A stretch of DNA of 64,000 nucleotides from a virus, in the IMG/VR virus record IMGVR_UViG_3300047325_000072, positions 1-64,000 of that record, one strand, 5' to 3'. Shown here in pieces: positions 1-8,283 of the stretch. The translations under genes were made by a program, and so were the position numbers. Positions within the stretch are counted from its first letter, which is position 1; every line of letters begins with the position of its first letter. Under the pieces are notes generated by a model, which saw only the letters and a program-made list of their open reading frames with translations, was not told where the DNA came from and ran no database searches.

Positions 1-1
1 C

Positions 2-297
2 GCGGCATCCGCAACCGGCATCAGAGGCGCGGCATCCGCCACCGGCTACGGCGGCGCGGCATCCGCAACCGGCATCAGAGGCGCGGCATCCGCAACCGGC
101 GTCAGCGGCGCGGCATCCGCAACCGGCATCAGAGGCGCGGCATCCGCCACCGGCTACGGCGGCGCGGCATCCGCAACCGGCGTCAGCGGCGCGGCATCCG
201 CAACCGGCGTCAGCGGCGCGGCATCCGCAACCGGCGTCAGCGGCGCGGCATCCGCAACCGGCATCAGAGGCGCGGCATCCGCAACCGGCTACGGCGG
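2..297 (+). repeat. 27-bp tandem repeat, about 11 copies
   Basis: A 27-bp unit (core GCGGCATCCGCAACCGGC) is repeated without spacers and keeps the reading frame of the gene it lies in. The variable part is the last codon pair before the closing Gly. It is a coding minisatellite and likely to vary in copy number. Confidence 0.9.
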
Positions 298-487
298 GGT
301 GGCTCTGGCCTCTGGCCTCTATGGCCGAGCTTTAGGCGCTGAGGGTTGTGCCCTCTTCCTTGTGTCGCGCAACCGCGACGATATGTCAATTCGCCACGTG
401 TGGGCGGGCGTCGTGGGGCGTGACGGCATTAAGCCAAACACTTGGTATAAGCTAGATGAGACCGGAAAGCCGGTTGAAGCACCATGA
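2..487 (+). CDS. Nonapeptide-repeat protein, 5' end outside window (partial)
   Basis: The frame is open from base 2 to the stop at 485-487, so the gene begins left of the window. The first ~99 residues are eleven copies of a 9-residue unit, AASATGxxG, with xx alternating IR, YG and VS. A non-repetitive tail follows (ALFLVSR, HVWAGVVG, GIKPNTWYKLD). Ala/Ser/Thr/Gly repeats capped by a GIKPxTWYxLD tail resemble phage and bacterial proteins annotated with DUF7666, probably a beta-solenoid. The function is unknown. The stop overlaps the next small frame as ATGA. Confidence 0.65.
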   Translation, partial: AASATGIRGAASATGYGGAASATGIRGAASATGVSGAASATGIRGAASATGYGGAASATGVSGAASATGVSGAASATGVSGAASATGIRGAASATGYGGVALASGLYGRALGAEGCALFLVSRNRDDMSIRHVWAGVVGRDGIKPNTWYKLDETGKPVEAP

Positions 488-552
488 GCCAGCCACGCGG
501 GCTGCGTGATGACGAGGTCGATGCGCTTGGCTTTGGCTTCCACAGGAGATGA
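484..552 (+). CDS. Very small hypothetical protein (22 aa)
   Basis: A short frame starts at ATG 484 inside an ATGA overlap with the previous stop and ends at 552, four bases before the next start. The peptide is MSQPRGLRDDEVDALG followed by GFHRR. Support is only the exact fit between two genes, so it may be a translational-coupling leader rather than a functional peptide. Confidence 0.35.
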   Translation: MSQPRGLRDDEVDALGFGFHRR

Positions 553-556
553 ATGG

Positions 557-742
557 ATGCGCAGTAATCTGGTTGATCTCGCAGGTGAAATAATGGCGCA
601 GACCGAGAAAGCTATTCAATTCTTCGATGGCGACCGCAAGGTTTGGCTGCCGCGCTCGCAAATTGAAATCAACGATGACGGCACCATTACGATGCCGGAA
701 TGGCTCGCCAAAGATAAGGAACTAACCGATCCTGTGCGTTGA
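557..742 (+). CDS. Small phage protein (61 aa) with KVWLPRSQIE motif
   Basis: I chose ATG 557 because AGGAG lies at 545-548 with good spacing; an upstream in-frame ATG at 506 lacks a ribosome site. The protein carries KVWLPRSQIE followed by an acidic stretch and a C-terminal EWLAKDKEL helix. Small phage and plasmid proteins with a WLPxSQIE motif are common but have no known function. Its 3' end overlaps the remnant of a HAD-type gene. Confidence 0.6.
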   Translation: MRSNLVDLAGEIMAQTEKAIQFFDGDRKVWLPRSQIEINDDGTITMPEWLAKDKELTDPVR

Positions 743-854
743 CTTCGACGGTGTGATCCACAGCTATACGAGCGGGTGGAAAGGTGCGTGCAACATTCCG
801 GACCCGCCGGTGAAAGGCGCACTAACCTGGCTCTACACGGCCGAATGGTGGTAA
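726..854 (+). pseudogene. Truncated HAD-like hydrolase remnant
   Basis: In the frame after the stop at 723-725 the DNA encodes PILCVDFDGVIHSYTSGW, then IPDPPVKGALTWLYTAEWW and a stop at 852-854. CVDFDGVIHSYTSGW is the N-terminal catalytic motif (DxD type) of a HAD-superfamily protein common in phages, normally well over 100 residues. Here it ends after about 42 residues, just before the next gene, and has no ATG/GTG/TTG start. I read it as the left part of a gene cut by recombination. Confidence 0.6.
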
Positions 855-856
855 GG

Positions 857-2038
857 ATGCAAAAAATTGACAGTCTCACGCCCGAGCAATCCGCTCGAAT
901 GGCAGAGTTTAGCGATAAATGGATCAAGATCGGCCTGTCAACGGAGCCGGCGGATCGCCCAAAGGCGGAAGCTGCCATAGCTATAATTTACAAGATTGCT
1001 GGTCTTAAAGCCCCTCGAATCATTTGGTGTTCATCACCTATGGCGATGGCCTTAACGCGGTTTGTTGTTCAAAAGGTTGACAGCGTTGGGGCCAACGTTT
1101 GGCCCAGCGTTGAGGCCAGCGTTCGGGCCAGCGTTGCGGCCAACGTTTGGGACAGCGTTGCGGCCAGCGTCTGGGACAGAGTTGGGGCCAGCATCGGGGT
1201 TAGCGTTGCGGCCAACGTTTGGGAGAGCGTTGGGGCCAGCATCGGGACTAGCATCGGGGCCAGAGTTGGGGTCAGCGTTCGAGACAGCGTTCGAGACAGC
1301 GTTGGCCCCAACGTTTGGAGCAGCGTTCGGGACGGCGTTCGGGACAGAGTTTGGACCAGCGTTTGGACCAGCGTTCGGGACAGCGTTCGGGACAGAGTTT
1401 GGGACAGCGTTCGGGACAGCGTATACGGGCAGCACGAAGCAAATTGGCTTGCTTTTTATGATTTTTTTAGAACTGTTTTGGGTCTTAAAAAGCAAACCGA
1501 GAAATTGGAGGGTTTGGTTAGGCTAGCGACCTCCGCCGGATGGGCGCTTCCACACTCGTCCGTCTGCTGGGTTTCCGAGCGCCATTGTGTAGTTCGTCAG
1601 GATGATCAGAAACGCATACATTGCGAAGACGGTCCCGCGATCCTCTACCCGGATGGCTGGGCAATTTATGCTTGGCACGGCGTGACGGTGCCTTCTGAGT
1701 GGATTACCGATAAATCATCGCTTTCCGCCTCTACCGCTCTCGGCTGGAAAAATATAGAACAGCGGCGCGCCGCTTGCGAGATAGTCGGTTGGGATCGCAT
1801 CCTGGGTGATGAATTAAACGCTAAGACGATCGATAAAGACCCCGACCCGGAGATTGGGGAACTCATCGAAGTTGTTTTACCAGACGCGGGACCTGCGAGA
1901 TTTATCCGCGTCCTCTGTGCGACCGGCAGACGATTTGCAATTCCTGTCCCCGTTACCCTAAGCACGGCGTTAGAGGCCAACGCCTGGACTTACGACATTC
2001 CCGCCCCACTGCTCACAAACAAGGAAAATCGGACATGA
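857..2038 (+). CDS. DUF6745-type protein with four-residue SVxx repeat tract
   Basis: The 393-aa protein starts with a conserved-looking helix ([20 protein letters not shown], then STEPADR). A tract at roughly residues 72-190 repeats with a four-residue period (SVWDSVxxSVRDSV style). The C-terminal half ([42 protein letters not shown]) matches my recollection of DUF6745. Biochemical role is unknown. ATG 857 is preferred by homology; ATG 845 is also in frame. The gene overlaps the next by ATGA, and the two families often travel together. Confidence 0.7.
   Translation: MQKIDSLTPEQSARMAEFSDKWIKIGLSTEPADRPKAEAAIAIIYKIAGLKAPRIIWCSSPMAMALTRFVVQKVDSVGANVWPSVEASVRASVAANVWDSVAASVWDRVGASIGVSVAANVWESVGASIGTSIGARVGVSVRDSVRDSVGPNVWSSVRDGVRDRVWTSVWTSVRDSVRDRVWDSVRDSVYGQHEANWLAFYDFFRTVLGLKKQTEKLEGLVRLATSAGWALPHSSVCWVSERHCVVRQDDQKRIHCEDGPAILYPDGWAIYAWHGVTVPSEWITDKSSLSASTALGWKNIEQRRAACEIVGWDRILGDELNAKTIDKDPDPEIGELIEVVLPDAGPARFIRVLCATGRRFAIPVPVTLSTALEANAWTYDIPAPLLTNKENRT
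1071..1427 (+). repeat. Coding tract with four-codon periodicity
   Basis: Imperfect 12-bp units of the type (g/c)acagcgttcggg encode S-V-x-x tetrads. Strongly patterned antisense and alternative-frame ORFs across this stretch are by-products of the periodicity. It is likely a scaffold of stacked short turns or helices, and a hotspot for copy-number change. Confidence 0.75.
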
Positions 2039-2376
2039 AAACAGTCACCTACAGACCGTCATTTCAGGGCGATGTTATGCTTCGTCGTATCGATACGATC
2101 CCGCAAACGGCAAAGCCGGCCGCGCCCGAGAACGGAAACTACGTGGTAGCGCATAGCGAGACCGGGCATCATCACGTCGTAAAAGAAAGGGGTGCCAAAC
2201 TCCTTATCGACGAAACCAACAAATTCATTGCCTACCTTGAAGTGGCCGAACCAACCGTATTGGAGCATCTACGCTCGTTCGATACCCACGAGTCGTACAT
2301 GCTAGAGCCGGGCAAATATGAGATTCGGAGGCAGCGGGAGCATACTCCGGAAGGATGGCGCCGGGCGCAGGATTAG
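2035..2376 (+). CDS. Small partner protein of the DUF6745 gene
   Basis: This 113-aa protein is translationally coupled to the DUF6745 gene (ATGA at 2035). It has an N-terminal GDVMLRRID, a central HSETGHHHV, and a C-terminal LEPGKYEIRRQREHTPEGWR. Similar small proteins (GDVxxxRI, GHxHxV, PGxYxVxRQREYxPE) accompany DUF6745 genes in many bacteria and phages. The three adjacent His residues could bind metal, but I know of no proven role. Confidence 0.65.
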   Translation: MKTVTYRPSFQGDVMLRRIDTIPQTAKPAAPENGNYVVAHSETGHHHVVKERGAKLLIDETNKFIAYLEVAEPTVLEHLRSFDTHESYMLEPGKYEIRRQREHTPEGWRRAQD

Positions 2377-2380
2377 AGCG

Positions 2381-2653
2381 ATGTCACCGCCTCGATATAC
2401 GGTCCACGCTTTGCCGGGGAATATCGGCAGACCGGGCGCGGCCGAATACATAATTTTTGACACTTTCGTCAACGCGCCGGTCACAGAGATGATTGATCCG
2501 CGATGGACCGCGCAGACTGCCGCGGCGCAGGCCAAGCGAATGAACGAAGCTTATGAAGCCGCGATATGTGGAGTGACTGGAGATGATGTTTCGGGTCATA
2601 GTTGCCCTGTGTATAAGTTCGTGGTCCATAGCGGCCCATTCTCAGACTATTGA
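2381..2653 (+). CDS. Hypothetical protein (90 aa)
   Basis: The gene starts at ATG 2381, four bases after the previous stop; an in-frame ATG at 2318 would overlap that gene. The pattern ending WTAQTAAAQAKRMNEAYE occurs in small phage proteins of unknown function. It overlaps the following gene by 71 bases. Confidence 0.5.
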   Translation: MSPPRYTVHALPGNIGRPGAAEYIIFDTFVNAPVTEMIDPRWTAQTAAAQAKRMNEAYEAAICGVTGDDVSGHSCPVYKFVVHSGPFSDY

Positions 2654-2936
2654 CGGAACCAAAAATATAATCGTAGGCTGGGATGCTGGAACTACTATAG
2701 CACCCCATGAGTTCGGCAGCGCGGCTGGCGCGTCTAGTCTCTTGAATGCTGCGTATGCTGGCAACGTGGATCGTCCACCGCAGTACTTAAAGATCGTTCT
2801 TATTACCATCTCTCTTAGCGGTTTTCTGATGTCTTGCATATTAGGACTCAAAGGCAACGGCAATGCGTTTTATCTGGTCGGCGGTTGGATCATCGCAGTC
2901 GTGTCCGGGAGTGCTGTCGTTTGGTGGTGGGTCTGA
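2583..2936 (+). CDS. Small exported/membrane protein (117 aa)
   Basis: The N-terminus (MFRVIVALCISSWSIAAHSQ) looks like a Sec signal peptide. Two hydrophobic segments follow near residues 69-88 and 92-116, the last ending VVWWWV at the C-terminus. It lies between a cytosolic small protein and another exported one, forming a probable envelope-acting pair with the next gene. No family is recognised. Confidence 0.55.
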   Translation: MMFRVIVALCISSWSIAAHSQTIDGTKNIIVGWDAGTTIAPHEFGSAAGASSLLNAAYAGNVDRPPQYLKIVLITISLSGFLMSCILGLKGNGNAFYLVGGWIIAVVSGSAVVWWWV

Positions 2937-2945
2937 CGTGTTGTC

Positions 2946-3332
2946 ATGACAGGCTCAACGACAATCAAGGCACTGACAGTAGCAACTGCCCTCATCCTTT
3001 CCGCCGGTAGCAGCCTAAGCAATCCAGCCTATAAATGTTGGACAGATAAAGAAATAGAAAATAAGGCGCACGAAGAGGGCGGTATTCTTCATTTTCTTGG
3101 GGCACATTTATACTTGGAGGTAAATAGACAATGGTATGAAGATCGCGGGTGCTGGGTTCGGCTCGATGCGCCGCCAATAGGAGCGACAAGCTGGGCAGCA
3201 ATGGCGGACAGCCACGATTCTGCGCTCGCTAACGCTGAGGCGTCCATTGAGCGCTCCCGTTTTTTGAGCCTGATTACCTTCGGCTTGGTCGCCATATGGC
3301 TATGCCTGCGCGTTTTGAGGCGTCTGGGTTGA
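2946..3332 (+). CDS. Small exported protein with C-terminal anchor (128 aa)
   Basis: The N-terminal hydrophobic segment (ALTVATALILSAGSSLSN) looks like a signal peptide. The middle has two Cys (KCWTD, DRGCW), and a C-terminal transmembrane helix (LITFGLVAIWLCLRVL) ends in basic residues. The topology suggests a periplasmic domain anchored in the inner membrane. Candidate roles such as superinfection exclusion are guesses. Confidence 0.55.
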   Translation: MTGSTTIKALTVATALILSAGSSLSNPAYKCWTDKEIENKAHEEGGILHFLGAHLYLEVNRQWYEDRGCWVRLDAPPIGATSWAAMADSHDSALANAEASIERSRFLSLITFGLVAIWLCLRVLRRLG

Positions 3333-3370
3333 CGACCGGATGAAACGAGTCTTGCAAAAGGTGCGTAACC

Positions 3371-4603
3371 ATGACTAATTACGATGTAATCGACAGCGCT
3401 GCTGTACCGATTAAGTGCTGGACGCGTGGCGTTCCGGTAGAGGACGTTGCGCTTACACAACTCCGCAATGTTGCAGCGCTTCCTTTCATTTATCGGCATG
3501 TCGCTGTAATGCCCGACGTTCATTGGGGGGTCGGAGCGACCGTAGGCTCTGTTATCGCCACCCGAGGGGCGGTGGTTCCCGCAGCGGTCGGCGTTGATAT
3601 CGGATGCGGCATGGTAGCTGCACGCCTATCGCTAACGGCGAGCGATTTGCCCGACAACCTGTCTGGTATCCGAAGCTCGATCGAGGCTAACATTCCGCAT
3701 GGACGCACCGCTAACGGTGGTGTCAACGATCGGGGTGCGTGGGGCAACGAACTGCCAAAGGCGGTCCTCGGTGCTTGGAGCCCGACTTGTTATCACCGCT
3801 TGCGAAACATTGTCGCCAAACACCCTAAGTTGTTGAGTTCGGCCGAGCGCGCCCCTCATCACCTCGGTACGCTTGGAACTGGAAATCATTTCGTCGAACT
3901 CTGTTTGGACGAGGATCAACGCGTTTGGCTTATGCTTCACTCCGGTTCGCGCGGCATCGGGAATGCGATCGGCCGCTACTTTATTGACCGCGCCAAAGAG
4001 CATATGCGCCGCTGGTTTATAAGCCTACCTGATGCCGACTTGGCATATCTGCCTGAGAACACTTCGGATTTCGATCACTATATGGAAGCGGTTGGCTGGG
4101 CACAGGATTTTGCCGCAGCCAATCGACAAATTATGTTGATGGCCGCTTTTCAAGCGGTAGTTGGCATTTTACAGCGCCCGGACATAATTTTCACCGAGGA
4201 AGCAATAAATTGTCATCATAACTACGTTTCTCGCGAAAACCATTTCAAAGCCAATGTTCTTGTTACGCGCAAAGGCGCAGTGCGAGCGCGCGAAGGAGAC
4301 CTGGGGATAATTCCCGGCTCAATGGGAACACGCAGCTATATCGTAAGGGGCCGGGGCAATCCCGATAGCTTTACCTCCTGCGCCCACGGTGCCGGCCGGG
4401 CGATGGGGCGGCGTGAGGCGGAGCGGCGCTTTACCCTAGATGACCATGCAGCAGCTACCGCGGGCGTAGAATGCCGCAAGGATGCGGGCGTGCTTGACGA
4501 GACTCCGGGCGCCTACAAGGACATTGACGCGGTTATGGCTGCCCAAACCGATTTGGTCGAGATCGTCCACACTTTGAAGCAGGTTGTCTGTGTCAAAGGC
4601 TAG
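3371..4603 (+). CDS. rtcB: RtcB-type RNA ligase
   Basis: This 410-aa, full-length RtcB is of the short bacterial type (E. coli RtcB is about 408 aa). It is a GTP- and Mn-dependent ligase joining 3'-phosphate or 2',3'-cyclic phosphate RNA ends to 5'-OH ends. Visible hallmarks are DVHWGVGATVGSVIAT, GVDIGCGM (metal ligands near D76 and C79), GTGNHFVE, HSGSRGIG, NCHHNYV and HGAGRAMGR with the guanylylated His near residue 339. In phages RtcB plausibly repairs tRNAs cut by host anticodon nucleases. No archease gene is nearby. Confidence 0.93.
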   Translation: MTNYDVIDSAAVPIKCWTRGVPVEDVALTQLRNVAALPFIYRHVAVMPDVHWGVGATVGSVIATRGAVVPAAVGVDIGCGMVAARLSLTASDLPDNLSGIRSSIEANIPHGRTANGGVNDRGAWGNELPKAVLGAWSPTCYHRLRNIVAKHPKLLSSAERAPHHLGTLGTGNHFVELCLDEDQRVWLMLHSGSRGIGNAIGRYFIDRAKEHMRRWFISLPDADLAYLPENTSDFDHYMEAVGWAQDFAAANRQIMLMAAFQAVVGILQRPDIIFTEEAINCHHNYVSRENHFKANVLVTRKGAVRAREGDLGIIPGSMGTRSYIVRGRGNPDSFTSCAHGAGRAMGRREAERRFTLDDHAAATAGVECRKDAGVLDETPGAYKDIDAVMAAQTDLVEIVHTLKQVVCVKG

Positions 4604-4616
4604 CTGCAAAATAACG

Positions 4617-4646
4617 CTTTACTTTAGCCTGCGATAAGCCTAGAAA
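4617..4646 (+). promoter_or_regulatory. Putative phage promoter P1 (CTTTACTT-N16-TAGAAA)
   Basis: CTTTACTT at 4617-4624 and TAGAAA at 4641-4646 are separated by exactly 16 bases, as in five other sites in this window. This gives a sigma70-like layout (TTTACT, 17 bp, TA-rich -10). It lies just after rtcB and about 35 bases upstream of the ATG at 4681. It has the weakest -10 of the set. Confidence 0.55.
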
Positions 4647-4680
4647 TCTCTAACGGATCAGAGAACGCTGGAGACGCCCC

Positions 4681-4842
4681 ATGACCGACCTGAGCCACTT
4701 GGACGCCCTAGCCGGGAAACTGGCCGCCGCAATGAAGCCCGCACCCAAAACGAGCGGGCCTTTCGCGAGCTCGAGATTGCCGCTGACGATGGAAGAAATT
4801 CTTATGAGCGATGATGAATTGCTCGCGGAATTGAAGGAATAG
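4681..4842 (+). CDS. Small hypothetical protein (53 aa)
   Basis: ATG 4681 is preceded by GGAG and lies just downstream of promoter P1. The protein has a helical N-terminus (LSHLDALAGKLAAAM), a Pro-rich middle and an acidic C-terminal helix (MSDDELLAELKE). It is the first gene of the transcription unit continuing into 4846. Family unknown. Confidence 0.55.
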   Translation: MTDLSHLDALAGKLAAAMKPAPKTSGPFASSRLPLTMEEILMSDDELLAELKE

Positions 4843-4845
4843 GCG

Positions 4846-5478
4846 ATGATTAAGCTCGATCGCACCATAGCGCGGTCCGTCGCTTTTGCTGTCGGCGACA
4901 GGCATCGCCGGGATAATGGCCGCATCAATCGGCCTTGGGATGAGTCAGATTGGAATGCGGCATGTGATGAATACGATCGGTTGATGGACATCATCGAGGC
5001 AGTCGAAACGCAGCAGGCTGGGCCTGAGCTTCCGACGGTTTTAAGCGAAAGACAGAATGAAAAACCAATTCTTGATTATATTTCTAAGTGGCCCGAGGGG
5101 GTGGATGGCTTTACCGCCGGCTATCTCGGCGGAGCCGAATGGGGTGTCCCCGAAGAATATTACCGCAAGGATCGCATAAAGGGCTGGTTTCCTGATGCTA
5201 TCGAGCGGGCAAAACGCGAGTGTCGAGAGTTTCAGGTGGCCAATGTGGCGGACTTGGACCTTTACTACCAAATGGCCGGGCGTTATATCGGCCGAGCTGG
5301 CCGTAATTTCTGGCTCGCTCGCAACACTTGCATCACCGGCTTCTGGGAAGACTTTGATGCAACTAAATATCCCGATGGGCGAGCCATAATCGACAGGCTG
5401 ACCACGGCTGCGCGGGCTACCGGCTCGCGCCATGTTTGCGTCGCTGAGAACGGCTACATGTACCTGCATTCTTTCTGA
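4846..5478 (+). CDS. Hypothetical phage protein (210 aa)
   Basis: The gene starts three bases after the preceding stop. The C-terminal half has LDLYYQMAGRYIGRAG followed by NFWLARNTCITGFWED, a motif resembling the FWLTRNGHGxGFWD signature of small plasmid and phage proteins of unknown function. The N-terminal third is charged. No catalytic motif is visible. Confidence 0.55.
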   Translation: MIKLDRTIARSVAFAVGDRHRRDNGRINRPWDESDWNAACDEYDRLMDIIEAVETQQAGPELPTVLSERQNEKPILDYISKWPEGVDGFTAGYLGGAEWGVPEEYYRKDRIKGWFPDAIERAKRECREFQVANVADLDLYYQMAGRYIGRAGRNFWLARNTCITGFWEDFDATKYPDGRAIIDRLTTAARATGSRHVCVAENGYMYLHSF

Positions 5479-5670
5479 CAATTTCGAAAGCCGATTGCAT
5501 GCTGTGTGGCCCGCTACCTTGCGTTGGCTGGGGTCTGGGGCTTTCGGCTGGCAGTAAGGAAGGTTGCTGTCCACGGTGTTGGTTTGAGCCAAGCGTGTGG
5601 GTGAGTTGCTCGCCGGCGGCGGCGGTGGGGCTTCAAGCATGCGCGGCCTTTTGTCGAAGGGGGATAACCC
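5479..5670 (+). other. Intergenic stretch without a convincing gene
   Basis: About 190 bases separate two + genes. A Cys-rich frame from ATG 5499 to 5711 would overlap the next gene and has no recognisable features. A Gly-rich frame read from GTG ~5600 ends in an ATGA overlap at 5671. I accept neither. No promoter of the CTTTACTT family is present. Confidence 0.4.
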
Positions 5671-6036
5671 ATGACGAAGTACAGCAACCCGAGGCTGCGG
5701 GCGACGGTTGAGAACTGGCCGCTTGGCCGCCACAAGCGGGGTACGGCCGTGTTTTGGATCCAGACAGACATACGACGGGGCCAGCGGGCTTGCCGGATTA
5801 CGACGGGGGCGGTGAAGAAGCTCGCTTACGCACGGAAAGTTCGGATCGTCGATGGCGACGACGGGCGCATTTATATCATCATGTTGACTAAACCCGGCTT
5901 CATAGTGGTTGACCGCAGCGACATGAGGTTCAGCGAAGAGGCTATTTTCCCGACGATCGGCTACGGCGACGAGAGATCTAACGATCCGCGGTTTGCGGAG
6001 GTTATGGCGCTGTTCGACGCGGAGGTACCCGCATGA
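5671..6036 (+). CDS. Hypothetical protein (121 aa)
   Basis: ATG 5671 follows GGGGG in a plausible ribosome-binding position. The protein is basic at the N-terminus and beta-rich in the middle (VFWIQTDI, YIIMLTKPGFIVVD), and ends in ATGA overlap with the next gene. No family recognised. Confidence 0.5.
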   Translation: MTKYSNPRLRATVENWPLGRHKRGTAVFWIQTDIRRGQRACRITTGAVKKLAYARKVRIVDGDDGRIYIIMLTKPGFIVVDRSDMRFSEEAIFPTIGYGDERSNDPRFAEVMALFDAEVPA

Positions 6037-6437
6037 CGGAACCTCGCCCTCTTACGCTCGTGCAGTTCGCTCACGAGCGCGGATTGGTTACGACCGCTGA
6101 TGTGGATGGCCACATTCACGCTGGGCTGCGCTCTATGCCTACGACCAAGACTTACGCGCGATGGAACGCAGCCGCTCTTGCGAAATTGCAGGCGGATAGG
6201 GACGCGACAACGGCCGCTTACAGGGCGGCCATTGAGGCCGGCGAAATACGTGAGTTTACCCGTGCGGAACGATTGGAATTGCAAGCAAACGGGCACCCGG
6301 ACAACGAATCCACCCGCGCCGCTCAGCGGCTTCTGGCCAAAAGGAAGATGACGGAAGATGTTGATAGGTTTGGACTGTCTGCACAGAGCAATGATACCTC
6401 TCCGCCCCATGCGTTCCCACCAGAAAGCCGCATTTGA
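6033..6437 (+). CDS. Hypothetical helical protein (134 aa)
   Basis: The start is coupled by ATGA to the preceding gene. It is Ala/Arg-rich and mostly helical by composition. The last 47 bases overlap the start of the helicase gene in another frame. The position suggests a small accessory protein of the helicase operon, but nothing identifies a function. Confidence 0.5.
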   Translation: MTEPRPLTLVQFAHERGLVTTADVDGHIHAGLRSMPTTKTYARWNAAALAKLQADRDATTAAYRAAIEAGEIREFTRAERLELQANGHPDNESTRAAQRLLAKRKMTEDVDRFGLSAQSNDTSPPHAFPPESRI

Positions 6438-7917
6438 TGCGAGTTGGGATAAACCCTATTGGGGCTATCTGTTTGACCCCAGGGTTGGCAAAACCAAGGT
6501 TGTCCTAGACGTGCTCGCGGCCAATTACCCGGCGCGTGTCAACGCGGCGCTGATCGTTTCCTATCCCAGCGGCGTCAATCGCGTCTGGGGAGAGGACGAA
6601 GTTCCAAAGGATATCCCGTCTGCGCTTAATCCGGCCACCGTGGTTTGGCGCTCGGGAAAGATGGAGTCCAAACTATCAAAACAAAAGCTATCTGAGCTTT
6701 TGATTTGGGACGGTCTCACAATCCTATCGGTAAATTGCGAGGCGATCATAACCGAGGGCTGCTGGAAATACGTCCAACGCTTTCTTGACAAGCGCCGAGT
6801 ATTGGTCTGCGCCGATGAATCTAGTTTTATGGCGTCTCCTGGCGCAGCCCGCACCAAGCGCATGCTTGCGATCGGGCGTCATCCGAACGCTGTCATGCGG
6901 CGCATTACGGACGGCAGCCCGGTAGACGAGTCAGCCCTTGATTTGTGGGCACCCTGCGCCTTTCTGGGCGGCCGCGGCGAGCATCCTCTAGGCTTTCGTA
7001 CCTTTTATGCTTTTAAGGCTCGGTATGCCAAGCTCGATAAGGGCTATGCAAGGGGCCGGCAATTTGAAAAGGTCGTCGGTTATCGCAACCTGGAGGAGTT
7101 GAGCGAGAAACTAGCCAGGTTTACGCATCGCGTGCGTCGCGAGGACGTTTCCGATGCACCCTCTAAGACCTATCAAAAGCGGCTATTTCAGCTTAGCCCG
7201 GTACAACGCAAGGTCTACGATCGGCTCCGCGAAGAGTACGTGGCTGAATTATCCGATCGCCAGCTAACAATTGCTAACGTGCTGGATCGTCTTACCAAAT
7301 TGTCCATGGTCGCGCGGGGTTACTTTCCGCCGACGCGTTACAGTAATCCGTGCCCAGCTTGCAAGGGCGTGCAGCGGGATTGTCCAGATTGCGAAGGGTT
7401 AGGCGTGCAGATAGATCATGTGCCGCTAACCCGGATCGACCCCGAGCGTAACCCGGCACAGGAGGCTTTACGATTAGAGGTTGCATCGTGCCGCGGGCCT
7501 CTGATCGTTTGGTGTCGTTTTCGCCTTGATGTTGAGGATGCTCTTAAGACCGTGCGTGAGAGCGGCCGGCTTACCGGGCAGTACGACGGCACGATTGCAG
7601 CCGCCGAGCGAGAGGCGAGCTATCTGGCCTTTAAGGGAGGCGAGCTTGACGCGATCGTTGCCACTGTCGGGTCCGGGATAAGCCGCGGGCACGATCTTTC
7701 GCGTGCTTTGGACCTGATTTATTTTTCGGACGGATACAGCATGAGAGGCCGGCGTCAAACCGAGGACCGAGCCGAGACGATAAACCGGCAGGTTTCCACC
7801 GGAATAATCGACCTGATCGCTGAAGATACTGTAGACGAGGCTCGCTTAGAGGCTCAACGCAACAAGCGCTCCCTGGCGGAGATGATAATGCGGGATAAGC
7901 CGAGTAAGTGGATTTAA
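6391..7917 (+). CDS. SNF2/DEAD-like superfamily 2 helicase with Zn-finger insert
   Basis: The start is ATG 6391 (MIPLRPMRSHQK, the usual N-terminal Q-motif region); an in-frame ATG at 6358 is less likely. The 508-aa protein has a Walker A variant DPRVGKTK (GKT at 33-35), Walker B ADESS (142-145) and a C-terminal lobe with VATVGSGISRGHDL and the Arg-finger motif QTEDRAETI. An insert holds CPACKGVQRDCPDCEG (Cys 321, 324, 331, 334), a DnaJ-like four-Cys zinc site. Likely role: ATP-driven DNA unwinding or remodelling in phage replication. Confidence 0.85.
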   Translation: MIPLRPMRSHQKAAFDASWDKPYWGYLFDPRVGKTKVVLDVLAANYPARVNAALIVSYPSGVNRVWGEDEVPKDIPSALNPATVVWRSGKMESKLSKQKLSELLIWDGLTILSVNCEAIITEGCWKYVQRFLDKRRVLVCADESSFMASPGAARTKRMLAIGRHPNAVMRRITDGSPVDESALDLWAPCAFLGGRGEHPLGFRTFYAFKARYAKLDKGYARGRQFEKVVGYRNLEELSEKLARFTHRVRREDVSDAPSKTYQKRLFQLSPVQRKVYDRLREEYVAELSDRQLTIANVLDRLTKLSMVARGYFPPTRYSNPCPACKGVQRDCPDCEGLGVQIDHVPLTRIDPERNPAQEALRLEVASCRGPLIVWCRFRLDVEDALKTVRESGRLTGQYDGTIAAAEREASYLAFKGGELDAIVATVGSGISRGHDLSRALDLIYFSDGYSMRGRRQTEDRAETINRQVSTGIIDLIAEDTVDEARLEAQRNKRSLAEMIMRDKPSKWI

Positions 7918-8177
7918 AGTTACTGGCGCAGCGCATCCGGGCGACGACGACAATGTGCATCGAACAGATATTGCGTTCGCCGATTCGATTGGGCTTCAAG
8001 CTGGAATGGGCGAATCCTCACAGAGTTTTCTTCCAGGACTGCGGCATCCTAGAAATAGACGCAGATCAGTGCCTCGGGGTTGGGCATATCGCCATAACCC
8101 CAGGGATGTTTCGCGGGTATATCACTCACGATGTGGATGATAGTTTAAAGATACTTAGAAACCAATTGGATTATTGA
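7908..8177 (+). CDS. Hypothetical protein (89 aa)
   Basis: It begins at GTG 7908, overlapping the last codons of the helicase by 10 bases. The N-terminus is basic (LLAQRIRATTTM) and the rest mixed alpha/beta with no recognised motif. Coupling to the helicase is the main support. Confidence 0.5.
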   Translation: MDLKLLAQRIRATTTMCIEQILRSPIRLGFKLEWANPHRVFFQDCGILEIDADQCLGVGHIAITPGMFRGYITHDVDDSLKILRNQLDY

Positions 8178-8283
8178 TCCGATATCTCATCAGGAAAATC
8201 AAATCGTCCGTCAAATCCTACAAGCCGGAGAACGACACATGAATTATGGCCCCAAATGGCTGGTCCGGTGGGGGAGACAATCA

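Noticed and set aside
1-300. Possible CRISPR array (regular 27-bp repeats)
   Set aside because: Units are contiguous with no spacers and are in frame with a protein; it is a coding tandem repeat.
1052-1495. Alternative + and - frames through the SVxx repeat tract
   Set aside because: By-products of the 12-bp periodicity; the DUF6745 frame explains the region.
5041-5733. - strand frame of 230 aa opposite the 4846 gene
   Set aside because: Lies against the transcription direction of the whole block, opposite a better-supported gene, and shows no domain.
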